Below are positions 55,199 through 64,000 of a DNA stretch of 64,000 nt, piece by piece. The DNA lies in the NCBI RefSeq assembly GCF_001421805.1, contig NZ_LMLC01000004.1:587864-651863 (forward strand), written 5' to 3'. The position numbers and the translations under genes were made by a program. Every line of letters starts with the position of its first letter. The stretch's first letter is position 1. The notes under the pieces were generated by a model, which was not told the DNA's origin, searched no databases, and saw only the letters and a list, made by a program, of their open reading frames with translations. The stretch is from Sphingomonas sp. Leaf34. GTDB lineage: Bacteria > Pseudomonadota > Alphaproteobacteria > Sphingomonadales > Sphingomonadaceae.

Positions 55199-57354
55199 AG
55201 TCGGAAACTCATCGTGCCGATCGCCCGCCGCGGATCGCCGATCGCTACGCCGTAGACGTTGACCGCGGACGTGTAATAGGTCCGGTCGAAGACGTTCTTC
55301 AGATTGAACTGGAACGTCACCGCTTTTCCCGCCAGCACCGTGTCATAGGTCACGAACGCGTCGGCGACGGTGTAACCCGGCAACCGGAAGCTGTTGGCGC
55401 TGTCGCCCGGCCGCTGCGCGACATAGCGCGCACCGCCACCCAGACGCAGGTTGTCGTCGCCGGCGATCGGGCCGACTGCGTAGGCGGCCGACAGCGATGC
55501 GGTATGCGGTGCGACGTTGGCGAGTTGCTTGCCTGCGAAGACCGGGTCCTCGGTGGTGCGGGCGTGCGTATGGGCATAGCTGCCGATCACGCTCAGCGTC
55601 CTGGTGATCCGTCCCGACACGTCGAACTCGACGCCGCGCGAGATCGCTCGGCCCGCGGCCCGATACTCGGTCAGGCCCGTGGCCGTGTTGAACTGCGACA
55701 CGAGCACATTGCGCTTGTCGATGTCGTACAGCGCCAGCGTCGCGGTGATCCGGTCGGGGATGTCGAGCTTGGCGCCGACTTCGAACGAGCGCCCGCGTTC
55801 GGGGGCGAACCCGGATCCGATCGTGACGCCGCTGGCGAGCGGTGCGATCGTCGACGTCGGCTTGAGCGAACGCGTATAGCTCGCATAGAGCGAAACGACG
55901 TCCGCGGCTTTCCAGACGAGCCCGGCCTGCGGCACGAATTCCCATGCGGTGAGGTCGGTGTTGGCGACGAACGGGCGGCCGCGTCCGGCGCGCTGGTCGA
56001 AGCCGACCAGACGTCCGCCGGCGCTGACGATCCAGCGGTCGCCGAGAGGAATCGAATCCTGTGCGAACAGCGAGTAGTTGTAGAGGCGGTCGGTCTGATC
56101 GCTGTCGCTGGCCGAGACCGCCGAGGGGAATGCCTCCAGTCCGTACACCGGGTTCCCATAGCTGAACGTCGAGCGGACGGGCTGGCGGATCAGGTCGCGG
56201 CGGTAATAGCGCCGGTATTCGCCCTCAATTCCGACGATCACCTGGTGGTCGAGACCCAGCATCCTGAACGCCCCATCGACATAGGCCTGGGCATAGGCGT
56301 CCGTGCCGAGCGATCCGAGCGTGGCATCGTTGCTGCGCGTGAGAGTGCCCCGCGCGACGTTGACGCCGGACACGCGGAGCTGGCCTGCGTCGTAGGTCTC
56401 GCTGTTGTAGCTTGCGGCCAAGTGCGCGGCCCAGCCGCCGCCGAGCTGGTGATCCACCGCGAGTTGCACGAGGTGGCTCGACCCAGCCATCCTGTTGTTC
56501 AGATCGTCGAGCCGCTGCCGGCGTGATATGGCAAGCGGCGTCAGCGTGCGCGGATCGAGCGCGGTGCCGCGATCGAACGGATAGTCGAATTTCCGGTATT
56601 CGTACCAGAGCACCGCCTGCGTACGCGGCCCGTACCAGGCGAGCGACGGCGCGATCAGTGTATCCCGGCGCTCGCCGAAATTGCGCCAATAGTCTTCGTC
56701 CTGATGATCGACGACGAGGCGCGCGGCGAAATTCCCGCCGAGCGATCCGGTCAGGTCGGCCATGCCCTCCAGCCCCGACCGGCCGGCGGCATAGCTCGAT
56801 CCGGTCAGCGCGACGGTGAGATGCGTATCGAGCAGCGGTTTCTTGCTGACGACGTTGATGACTCCGCCCGGATCCATGATCCCGTAAAGAAGCGAGGAGG
56901 GGCCCTTGAGCACCTCGACGCTTTGCGTAGCGGCATTGAACGCGCGGCCCTGTACCACCGGCGTGCCGTTGTGCATGACGGAACCGTCGCGGTTGCCGCC
57001 GAAGCCGCGCTTGAGCACCGTGTCCTGCGTCCCGGCCAGCGTGTTGCCCTGCGTGATCCCGCTGACGTTGGTCAGGACATCGTCGAGATAGCGCGGGCGC
57101 TGATCGCGGATAACCTGCGCGGGCACGACGTTTACCGACTGCGGTGTATCGAGCGGTGACGCCGCGGACCGCAGCGTCGATGCGTCGGGCGCTGGCTTGT
57201 ATCGATCGTCCGCCTCGCTGGGGGTGGGCGATGCGCGGGCGGTAACGACGATCTCCTGATCGCGCCCGCCATGCGACGGGGGTGTCTGCGCGGCAACGCT
57301 GTACGGTATCGCGAGCCCCGCCACGGCAATCAGGCAAGTTGAAGTGAGACGCAC
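55195..57354 (-). CDS. TonB-dependent siderophore receptor
   Basis: A 719-residue FhuA/FpvA-type receptor for ferric siderophores. After a signal peptide (RLTSTCLIAVAGLAIPYSVA) come the TonB box QEIVVTARA, a plug with DTPQSVNVVPAQVIRDQRPR and VEVLKGPSSLLYGIMDPGGV, and a barrel ending YGVAIGDPRRAIGTMSFRL. The start is uncertain: the track of conservation begins at a GTG (57354) with AGGGG upstream; the first ATG in frame (57519) would add a 55-residue leader unlike a signal peptide. Divergent from another TonB receptor at 57565. No Fur box could be recognised with confidence. Confidence 0.9.
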   Translation of the reverse strand: MRLTSTCLIAVAGLAIPYSVAAQTPPSHGGRDQEIVVTARASPTPSEADDRYKPAPDASTLRSAASPLDTPQSVNVVPAQVIRDQRPRYLDDVLTNVSGITQGNTLAGTQDTVLKRGFGGNRDGSVMHNGTPVVQGRAFNAATQSVEVLKGPSSLLYGIMDPGGVINVVSKKPLLDTHLTVALTGSSYAAGRSGLEGMADLTGSLGGNFAARLVVDHQDEDYWRNFGERRDTLIAPSLAWYGPRTQAVLWYEYRKFDYPFDRGTALDPRTLTPLAISRRQRLDDLNNRMAGSSHLVQLAVDHQLGGGWAAHLAASYNSETYDAGQLRVSGVNVARGTLTRSNDATLGSLGTDAYAQAYVDGAFRMLGLDHQVIVGIEGEYRRYYRRDLIRQPVRSTFSYGNPVYGLEAFPSAVSASDSDQTDRLYNYSLFAQDSIPLGDRWIVSAGGRLVGFDQRAGRGRPFVANTDLTAWEFVPQAGLVWKAADVVSLYASYTRSLKPTSTIAPLASGVTIGSGFAPERGRSFEVGAKLDIPDRITATLALYDIDKRNVLVSQFNTATGLTEYRAAGRAISRGVEFDVSGRITRTLSVIGSYAHTHARTTEDPVFAGKQLANVAPHTASLSAAYAVGPIAGDDNLRLGGGARYVAQRPGDSANSFRLPGYTVADAFVTYDTVLAGKAVTFQFNLKNVFDRTYYTSAVNVYGVAIGDPRRAIGTMSFRL

Positions 57355-57564
57355 GAAAAAATTCCCCTGACAGCGCTTCGCACCTACGGAATTTGAGAAG
57401 GGTTCGCAATAGCAATAACTCCGCGGTGCCGGCGCCGCGTATCGTTGTTTGCGCGACACGATAATATGCCGCGTAATGGGACTGTCTCCGTTCGTTCGCC
57501 GCAATGACGCGGAGTCCACCTAGTGGCCCCCTCAGTGGCAGCGTCGCCGCCGGGGACAGTTTCA

Positions 57565-60231
57565 ATGCGTATGGTCAAGGGTCTGTTGTTGGCCTCGGGT
57601 TCGCTCATCCTGGTCTCGAGCACGACCGGTGCACAGGCGCAGGAGCGTCCCGCTGTCGCGCCACCCGCCGAGTCCGCCGCGTCGCAGACCGACGAGACTG
57701 GCGAGATCGTCGTCACGGGCAGCTACGCCCGCAGCCTGCGCGCCGCGACCGAGACCAAGCGTCTCGCGGCGTACGGCGTCGACTCGATCAGCTCGACCGA
57801 CATCGGCAAGTTCCCGACGCAGAACGTCGCCGAGGCGCTGCAGATGGTCCCCGGCGTGACGATCACGCGGCCGCGCGGCGAGGGCCTGTATGTCAGCGTG
57901 CGCGGGCTGGGGCCGCAGTTCCAGACCACCTTGCTCAACGGCAGCCCGGTCGCGCTGAACGACCTGATCGAGAATGGCGGCGCGAACGGTCGCCAGTTCC
58001 GGTTCGAGATGCTGCCCGCCGAGTTCACCTCGAGCATCGACGTCGTCAAGACGCCGACCGCGAACATGACCGAGGGCGCGCTGGGCGGCAATATCGACGT
58101 CAAGACGTTCCACCCGCTTGACGTCGGCAACAAGACGACGCTCAACCTGCGCGGCACCTATACGAGCCAGACCGACAAGGTGAAGCCGAACGCGACGGTC
58201 ATCACCAGCGCGACCAACGCCAGCGGCACGTTCGGCATCCTGGCGGGCGCGCAATATTGGCAGAAGGCGGTCCGCAACGATCGCTTCCTCAACTTCGGGT
58301 GGAACCTCGACAAGTTCACCGCCCCCGCCTCGGGCGGTCTCGCCGCCGGCCTCTACACGCCGACGCGCACGCGGCCGACGATCGAGACGGAGGATCGCAA
58401 GCGCATCTCGGGCATGGTGTCCGCGCAGTGGAAGCCGAATGCCGAGTTCGAGACGACGCTCGACATTCTCGCGACCCGGCTCGACGTCGCCTATGACGAG
58501 TTCGGGCTCGACATCTATCCCGACGATGCGAGCGTCGCGGGGCATCGCCCGGTGATCGTCCCCTCCAGCGTGAAGCTCGACGGCGATACCGTGGTCGCCG
58601 CGACGATCAACGACGTGCGTTTCATGGCGTCGCGCGAATACAGCCTCAACCGCCACGATTTGCTCAATATCGGGCTGCGGCAGACCTGGGATTCGGAGGT
58701 CTGGCATGCGTCGGGCGCGGTGAACTGGTCGAGCGCGCACAGCTATCACCCGAACTATAACGAGGGCACGGTGCGCAGCCGCGCGATGTTCTTCGCGCCG
58801 CTGACCTATGACGGATCGGCTGGGTACAAGACGATCCCGACCTTCACGACGCTGGTCGACGCGACCAATCCCGCCAATTACCAGCTATACCAGTTCAACA
58901 TCGCGCCGAAGGACAGCAAGGACTGGGACTTCTATACGCGCGCCGACCTGTCGCATGATTTCGACGGGTTCGTCACCAAGCTGGCGGCGGGGGGCGAATA
59001 TCACTGGCGCAAGCGCGACTATTTCCGCCGCGATTTCAACGTCAACCCGGCCGCCAACACGCCGCTGTCGTCGCTGGGGTCGGGCGCCTACGAACAGCTG
59101 CCCTATGACGATTTCCTGAAAGGCGTGGCGGGCAACACGATACGCCAGTTCCTCGTGCCCGTGACGCAGGCCTATCTCGACGCGTTCTTCACGCCTGCGG
59201 TCCAGGGATCGCCGCTGACCGCGGGCGACCTCCGCTCGTCGTTCGTCGTGAAGGAGAAGATCTGGGGTGCCTATGCCCGCGCCGATTACGGCTTCGACGT
59301 CGGCGCGGTGCCGGTCACGGGCAATATCGGCATGCGCTATGTCCATACCGATCAGGTCGCGAGCGGGACGCTGACGACGGGCAACGTCGCGACGCCGGCC
59401 AGCTTTTCCAAGACGTTCAACAACTGGCTGCCGAGCTTCAACCTGCGCGCCGAGCTGACGCACGACGTGGTCGGGCGCCTCGCCGCGAGCCGCGTGCTCA
59501 CGCGCCCCAACGTCACCGACAGCGCACCCCGGATCACCGTGTCGACCGACGCGCCGACCGCTGGCGGCGGCAACCCGCAGCTGGTGCCGTTCCTGGCGAC
59601 GCAGTTCGACGGATCGCTCGAATGGTATTTCAACCGCGCGGGCTCGTTGACGGGTGCGGTGTTCTACAAGGCGATGGACGATTACATCACGCAGCAGAAC
59701 GTCAATATCGACATCCCCGGTCGCGGAACGGTGCTGCTGTCGACGCAGGTGAACGGCGGCGACGCGAAGGTCTACGGCGTCGAGGCGGCGTATAACCAGG
59801 TGCTCACCTTCCTGCCCGCGCCGTTCGACGGGCTTGGGCTTCAGGCGTCCTATACGCACACCTCGGTCAAGGCGAGCTACACCGCGGGCGCGCGGCCGAT
59901 CCGCGACGAACTCATCGGGCTGTCGAAGAACAGCGCCAACGTCACCGGCTTCTACGAGAAGGGGCCAATCTCGACCCGGCTGTCCTATGTGTGGCGCGAC
60001 CGGTATCTGTCGGGCACCGGCAGCACGACGCAGGCGCCGGTCTATACCGCGCCGTTCGGATCGCTCGACGGCAACATCTCGGTCAAGGCGAGCGACCGCG
60101 TGACGGTCAGCCTGGAGGCGATCAACCTGTCGGGCGCGCATCTCTACACCTATAACGACAAGGACGTGCGGTTCGGCGAGATCAACTATTGGGGCCGGAC
60201 GGTGTTGTTCGGCGTGCGGGCGGAATTCTGA
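57565..60231 (+). CDS. TonB-dependent receptor coupled to PI-PLC
   Basis: An 888-residue outer-membrane receptor: signal peptide (VKGLLLASGSLILVSSTTGA), TonB box-like GEIVVTGSYARSLRAA near 46, a plug with TQNVAEALQMVPGVTITRPR and LYVSVRGLGPQFQTTLLNG, and a barrel ending TVLFGVRAEF. It belongs to the Xanthomonas/Caulobacter-like group. The start at 57565 has GGGGACAG upstream; GTG at 57523 is less likely. Its stop shares one base with the start of the PI-PLC gene (TGATG), so the two are coupled. The ligand may be a phosphorylated inositol or a lipid-derived compound, an inference from the partner. Confidence 0.92.
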   Translation: MRMVKGLLLASGSLILVSSTTGAQAQERPAVAPPAESAASQTDETGEIVVTGSYARSLRAATETKRLAAYGVDSISSTDIGKFPTQNVAEALQMVPGVTITRPRGEGLYVSVRGLGPQFQTTLLNGSPVALNDLIENGGANGRQFRFEMLPAEFTSSIDVVKTPTANMTEGALGGNIDVKTFHPLDVGNKTTLNLRGTYTSQTDKVKPNATVITSATNASGTFGILAGAQYWQKAVRNDRFLNFGWNLDKFTAPASGGLAAGLYTPTRTRPTIETEDRKRISGMVSAQWKPNAEFETTLDILATRLDVAYDEFGLDIYPDDASVAGHRPVIVPSSVKLDGDTVVAATINDVRFMASREYSLNRHDLLNIGLRQTWDSEVWHASGAVNWSSAHSYHPNYNEGTVRSRAMFFAPLTYDGSAGYKTIPTFTTLVDATNPANYQLYQFNIAPKDSKDWDFYTRADLSHDFDGFVTKLAAGGEYHWRKRDYFRRDFNVNPAANTPLSSLGSGAYEQLPYDDFLKGVAGNTIRQFLVPVTQAYLDAFFTPAVQGSPLTAGDLRSSFVVKEKIWGAYARADYGFDVGAVPVTGNIGMRYVHTDQVASGTLTTGNVATPASFSKTFNNWLPSFNLRAELTHDVVGRLAASRVLTRPNVTDSAPRITVSTDAPTAGGGNPQLVPFLATQFDGSLEWYFNRAGSLTGAVFYKAMDDYITQQNVNIDIPGRGTVLLSTQVNGGDAKVYGVEAAYNQVLTFLPAPFDGLGLQASYTHTSVKASYTAGARPIRDELIGLSKNSANVTGFYEKGPISTRLSYVWRDRYLSGTGSTTQAPVYTAPFGSLDGNISVKASDRVTVSLEAINLSGAHLYTYNDKDVRFGEINYWGRTVLFGVRAEF

Positions 60232-61340
60232 TGCGGATCGCACACATCGCGCTGCTCGCCGCGCTGTCGATCGGCGGCTCGACCCAGGCCGCCAAACCCG
60301 ATCGCGCCCCGGCCCGGATGAACGACGTCCTGGTCGTCGGTTCGCACAACAGCTTCAAGGCCAAGATCCCGGACGCGGTGATGGCCGAGCTCAGGCGGCG
60401 CGATCCGAAGACCGCGGCGGCGCTCGATTATTATCATCTGCCGCTGGCCGCGCAGCTCAATTCCGGCGTGCGTCAGCTCGAGATCGACATCTTCGCCGAT
60501 CCAAAGGGCGGGCGCTATGCGGATCCGAAGGGCGAACGGCTCGCGCAGGCGGCGGGCGAGAAGACCGCGTTCGACCGCGCGGCGATGCTGCGACCAGGGT
60601 ATAAGGTGTTCCACGTTCCCGACATCGATTACATCTCGACCTGCGTGACGCTGCGGCGGTGCCTCGGCACGGTCGATGCGTGGTCGCGCGCGCATCCGCG
60701 GCACCTGCCGATCATGATCACGATCAACGCCGCCGATACGCAGGCCTCGGCGCAGGTCGCGGCACCGTTGCCGCTCGACGATCCCGCATTGCTCGACTCG
60801 CTCGACCGTGAGATCCGTCAGGCGATACCGGGGCGGCGGCTGATCGTTCCGGACGAGGTCCGGGGCAGGGCGGCAACGCTGTCCGCCGCGGTCCACGAGT
60901 CCGGCTGGCCGACGCTGGAGGCCGCACGAGGGCGGATCTACATCCTGTTCGACGTCCGCTCCGCGGTTTCGAACGCCTATCGTGCGGGGCATCCATCGCT
61001 GCGCGGGCGCGCCATGTTCGGCTGGTATCCCGATGGCGAGCCCGAAAGCGCGATCCAGATCGTCCAGGATCCGCTGGTCGACGGCGCCAGGATCCGCGCT
61101 TGGGTGAAGGCCGGCGTGATCGTTCGGACCCGGACCGACTCAGGCACCGTCGAAGCGCGTACCCACGACCTGACCAAGGCGAAAGCAGCGGCCGACAGCG
61201 GTGCGCAGGCGGTCAGTACCGACTATTATCCGGGTGCGCCTGATCCGCAGGCGTTCGGTTTTGCTGTGACGTTGCCGGGGGGGGCGATGGCACGGTGCAA
61301 TCCGATCCGGGTTGGGGGACCTTGCTCGGTCAAACCATGA
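60231..61340 (+). CDS. Ca2+-dependent phosphatidylinositol-specific phospholipase C
   Basis: A 369-residue exported enzyme (signal MRIAHIALLAALSIGGSTQA) with a PI-PLC TIM-barrel of the calcium-dependent bacterial C1 type. The catalytic pair is His39 (VGSHNSFK) and His128 (KVFHVPDID), and Glu84/Asp86 (LEIDIFAD) and Asp131 are likely calcium ligands. It splits phosphoinositides to diacylglycerol and inositol phosphate. The gene starts on the receptor stop and is the second of a two-gene unit, so the products are likely taken up by that receptor. The exact substrate is unknown. Confidence 0.87.
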   Translation: MRIAHIALLAALSIGGSTQAAKPDRAPARMNDVLVVGSHNSFKAKIPDAVMAELRRRDPKTAAALDYYHLPLAAQLNSGVRQLEIDIFADPKGGRYADPKGERLAQAAGEKTAFDRAAMLRPGYKVFHVPDIDYISTCVTLRRCLGTVDAWSRAHPRHLPIMITINAADTQASAQVAAPLPLDDPALLDSLDREIRQAIPGRRLIVPDEVRGRAATLSAAVHESGWPTLEAARGRIYILFDVRSAVSNAYRAGHPSLRGRAMFGWYPDGEPESAIQIVQDPLVDGARIRAWVKAGVIVRTRTDSGTVEARTHDLTKAKAAADSGAQAVSTDYYPGAPDPQAFGFAVTLPGGAMARCNPIRVGGPCSVKP

Positions 61341-61928
61341 CACAGGCCTAGCCGTCGTCGCGTGATCGGGACAGTTTCGCCCGCGAACAAACGTCTTGGT
61401 AGGTAAACCTAAGTCTCGGATGCGAGATCCGGTATGCGTCAGGATTGAGTTCGGCCATCCATTGCGTGGCCGCGGCATGATCTAGTCAATTTCGTCGATG
61501 ATTTGGCGACCGGCGCCCGCATGAGACGGGTGCCGTTGCGCGGGGAAAGCTGCGCGCGATACGTCTCGGGAAACAGGATTGGGGACATGTCAGCTTCGAT
61601 CGCGGCGAAATATTCCCGGAGACCCAGGCGCAGAAATCGAACAGCGCCTGCGTCAGCGGGCGGTAGGACCGATAGGCTCGAATTGCGGCGCACATCCTTC
61701 GGCTGGCCGCAGGGGCATCGCGTTTAGTCCCTGTTATCGTGCCAAGCGCGCGTTGGGGCTGAGAGTTGCTCACCTTGTTACAGAACCTCTCGCGCGACGG
61801 CATCATCAGGCATCCGTCATCGTGCCCGAACGTGATGCCGGCTATGGGACGTCGCGTATTGATGCACACTGGAAAGAGTATGAGGTCCGTCATAGTGGTT
61901 TGATCATCTTCGATTGAAGGACGGGTGT
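61341..61928. other. Intergenic region with a doubtful transposase-like scrap
   Basis: About 590 bases with no supported gene. On the minus strand near 61600-61690 one frame reads SYRPLTQALFDFCAWV followed by SPRSKL, which weakly recalls an IS66 transposase segment, but neither flank continues the match. No terminal repeats were found. The promoter of the following flavoprotein gene should be here. Confidence 0.3.
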
Positions 61929-63215
61929 ATGACGGTGGTTTCGGGCGACGTGGTGTCCTCGCACGCGGCTGGCATGGCGGCCGTCCAGTATGACGTGCTG
62001 ATCGTTGGAGCGGGGCATGGCGGTGCGCAGGCGGCGATCGCGCTGCGTCAAGGCAAGTTCGCGGGCACCATCGCCATGCTGAGCGACGAACCGGAGCTTC
62101 CTTATGAGCGGCCGCCTTTATCGAAGGAGTATCTTTCGGGGGAGAAGAGCTTCGCGAGGATTCTAATCCGACAGCCCGATTTTTGGGATGAGCGCCATGT
62201 CGTAATGTTGCTCGGCAAGCGGGTGGTGCGCGTCGATGCGGATGCACACCGTGTCGAACTGACCGATGGCTCGACGATGTCCTATGGACGACTGATCTGG
62301 GCAACCGGCGGGACGCCGCGGCAGCTTACCTGTGCCGGTCACGATCTTGGGGGTGTCCACAGTGTCCGTACCCGCTCGGATGCCGATCGTATCTTTCGTG
62401 AGCTCGACGCCACCCGGAATGTAGTCGTGATTGGCGGCGGCTATATCGGCCTCGAGGCGGCAGCCGTTCTTGCCAAGAAGCTCGATAAGCAGGTGATCGT
62501 GCTCGAAGCGCTCGACCGAGTGTTGGCGCGTGTCGCCGGCGAACCGCTGTCACGCTTTTACGAGGCCGAGCACCGTGCCCATGGCGTCGAGGTGCGGGTC
62601 AATGCGAGGGTCGACCATATCCTCGGCGAGAATCGTGTGACCGGCGTTCGCATGGTCGATGGCGAGATCCTCCCCGCCGATATGGTGATCGTCGGTATCG
62701 GCATCACCCCCGCCGTCGCCCCCCTGCTGGAGGCTGGCGCTGCTGGTGGGGACGGCGTCGAGGTCGACGCCTATTGCCGGACCAGCTTGCCCGACATTTA
62801 TGCGATCGGCGACTGCGCGCTGCATGCCAACGCGTTTGCCGATCACGCCCTCATCCGGCTGGAATCGGTGCAGAACGCAAATGATCAGGCCAATGTCTCG
62901 GCCAAACATATACTCGGAATTGGCGAGCCTTATCGAGCCGTGCCTTGGTTCTGGTCGAACCAGTATGACTTGCGTCTCCAGACCGTGGGGCTCTCAATCG
63001 GGTTCGACGACGCGATTTTGCGCGGCGATCCTGCGGCGAGAAGCTTTTCGGTCCTGTATCTGAAGGGCGGCCATGTCATCGCGCTCGACTGCGTCAACGC
63101 CACGAAGGATTACGTTCAGGGCAAGGCGCTCGTTACAGGCCGCCACGCACCGGACAAGACCAGACTCGCCGATATCAACATCCCGCTGAAGACGATCGCG
63201 CTCGATCCAGCCTGA
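61929..63215 (+). CDS. FAD-dependent ferredoxin-NAD(P)+ reductase-like protein
   Basis: A 428-residue flavoprotein with two dinucleotide-binding motifs: FAD-binding [14 protein letters not shown] near 24 and NAD(P)H-binding [15 protein letters not shown] near 158, plus the typical [15 protein letters not shown] near 59 and AIGDCALH near 295. The C-terminal ~100 residues form the reductase C domain. It resembles rhodocoxin/putidaredoxin reductases that feed electrons to cytochrome P450 or dioxygenase systems. No ferredoxin or P450 is next to it. The ATG at 61929 is preferred to a TTG at 61914; a later Met at 61974 is also possible. Confidence 0.87.
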   Translation: MTVVSGDVVSSHAAGMAAVQYDVLIVGAGHGGAQAAIALRQGKFAGTIAMLSDEPELPYERPPLSKEYLSGEKSFARILIRQPDFWDERHVVMLLGKRVVRVDADAHRVELTDGSTMSYGRLIWATGGTPRQLTCAGHDLGGVHSVRTRSDADRIFRELDATRNVVVIGGGYIGLEAAAVLAKKLDKQVIVLEALDRVLARVAGEPLSRFYEAEHRAHGVEVRVNARVDHILGENRVTGVRMVDGEILPADMVIVGIGITPAVAPLLEAGAAGGDGVEVDAYCRTSLPDIYAIGDCALHANAFADHALIRLESVQNANDQANVSAKHILGIGEPYRAVPWFWSNQYDLRLQTVGLSIGFDDAILRGDPAARSFSVLYLKGGHVIALDCVNATKDYVQGKALVTGRHAPDKTRLADINIPLKTIALDPA

Positions 63216-63960
63216 GCGCGTACTTTCAACGTGTCGACCTATTTGCAATCAAAACGTAGGATATCGACTGCGGGTTGGGACAAGGCCTTCCAGGCATGTC
63301 GTTAGCATCGGTAGACGGATATCGGCTGCTCAAGCCCGTATCCGAAGACACCGGCGCTCGCTGCGGTTGCTGGGGAACAGACATCGGATGGCTGTGATCT
63401 CGATCTGCATAGACCAGCGCGGCCCTGCGCACCGATCCTCAGGCTATCCCGGCTTGCCGCGTACTCCATCCAAGACTCGATCGTCGTGATCTATGTGGTG
63501 GCGCAATTTCGTATCTGATGGCCGTGGCTGTGGCACTGCCAGCGCCCAGTAACGGGGAGCGCGGGGCCCTTGGCTGTGCCGCTCAGTGCGTTAGCCAGTC
63601 CGCTCGCACGGGTGGACGTGCCGATCGCTTGACGGCAAGCTCGATCGGGAGTGCGAGCCGCGCCATCGTCTCGCTACTGCGACGACCGCGATACTTGCTG
63701 CTGCCTGCGATATTCTCGGTCCCGGCGATGCCAATGATGGCGGGCCGATGCCAGCAACGGTGCGGTCTCATGGGACGCCCTGGCACCGGCACTCACTGGT
63801 CGACGTATGGCGTCGTCGCGCCGGGCTTGGCGATCGGCGGCGCGGAGAGCGCTGGGGGGCAACTACTCGACGGCGATCGCTACCCCGTTGGCTGCTGGGG
63901 TCCGTGGGGCGTCGAAACGCGCGAGCCGGAGAAAATTGCCACAAATATGCAAGAAAGCGT
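63216..63960. other. Right-end region without a supported gene
   Basis: About 745 bases. A 148-codon plus-strand frame (63518-63964) and overlapping frames on the other strand are open, but none has a recognisable domain or ribosome site, and their amino-acid make-up is unlike the real genes here. The last 40 bases become AT-rich (AAAATTGCCACAAATATGCA), fitting an UP element before the promoter that follows. Confidence 0.4.
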
Positions 63961-63989
63961 TTGACGGGTTTGTGGAGTGGCCCTAGAGG
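63961..63989 (+). promoter_or_regulatory. Strong sigma-70-type promoter pointing right
   Basis: TTGACG at 63961-63966 and TAGAGG at 63984-63989 are separated by exactly 17 bases and preceded by an AT-rich tract. This layout resembles promoters of rRNA and tRNA genes in sphingomonads. The transcribed gene lies outside the window. Confidence 0.5.
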
Positions 63990-64000
63990 GGTGTCACCGC

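Noticed and set aside
57355..57564. Possible Fur box between two divergent TonB receptor genes
   Set aside because: Only loose GCAATA repeats are visible; no 19-bp symmetry that I could defend.
61600..61690. IS66 transposase remnant on the minus strand
   Set aside because: The resemblance covers about 25 residues, is weak, and has no flanking match or terminal repeat.
63518..63964. 148-codon plus-strand frame near the right end
   Set aside because: No domain, no ribosome site, and it runs into the promoter region; judged a chance frame.

Overview
The window is high-GC, densely packed DNA from an alphaproteobacterium, most probably a Sphingomonas or close sphingomonad. The evidence is five TonB-dependent receptors in 64 kb, an arabinan-degradation locus, the SapC / JmjC-cupin / flavin-halogenase module typical of Sphingomonas, Caulobacter and Xanthomonas, ATGA-type overlaps between genes, and several Tat signals. 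No rRNA, tRNA, CRISPR array or intact insertion sequence was seen. All identifications rest on reading motifs and family resemblance; nothing was searched.

Layout, left to right. 1-1343: an SPFH/Band-7 gene cut by the window edge and an NrtR-like Nudix protein. 1479-5752: the coupled membrane pair DUF3999/DUF2339. 6162-14035: bacterial alpha-2-macroglobulin overlapping pbpC, a periplasmic defence and peptidoglycan pair. 14450-25734: an arabinan/hemicellulose utilisation locus with a FadR-type GntR regulator, GH51, three GH43 enzymes in one tightly coupled run, a TonB receptor and a GH5-like enzyme. Two similar operator-like sites suggest the regulator acts on itself and on the receptor. 25914-32856: unlinked genes (Tat-exported SDR, ClC channel/antiporter, small protein, APC permease, chemoreceptor). 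32959-40678: a nutrient-uptake cluster in which a ModA-like solute-binding protein overlaps an MFS symporter gene (no ABC partner), followed by a TonB receptor and a tiny HTH-like protein, with a divergent DctA-type symporter and a LysR regulator.

40700-44943 is a decaying stretch: a scrap of aspartyl/asparaginyl beta-hydroxylase, an intact class-A-beta-lactamase-like protein lacking the deacylating glutamate, and badly frameshifted Old Yellow Enzyme and glutathione S-transferase genes facing an intact TetR regulator. 45151-51772 is the TonB receptor / terminator / SapC / cupin / halogenase module. 52605-57354 is an iron locus: a siderophore-type receptor, a 37-codon overlapping ORF and a PepSY-flavodoxin-FNR reductase. 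57565-61340 is a TonB receptor overlapping a calcium-dependent PI-PLC gene. 61929-63215 is a ferredoxin-reductase-like flavoprotein, and the last bases carry a strong sigma-70-type promoter pointing out of the window.

The best candidates for something new are the binding-protein/MFS/TonB cluster, the receptor/PI-PLC pair, the 23-bp duplication of the LysR start site that creates an overlapping leader ORF, and the small ORF nested between the siderophore receptor and its reductase. Several proteins also lack expected catalytic or binding residues (SDR Lys to Arg, symporter Asp to Ala, beta-lactamase Glu166 absent).
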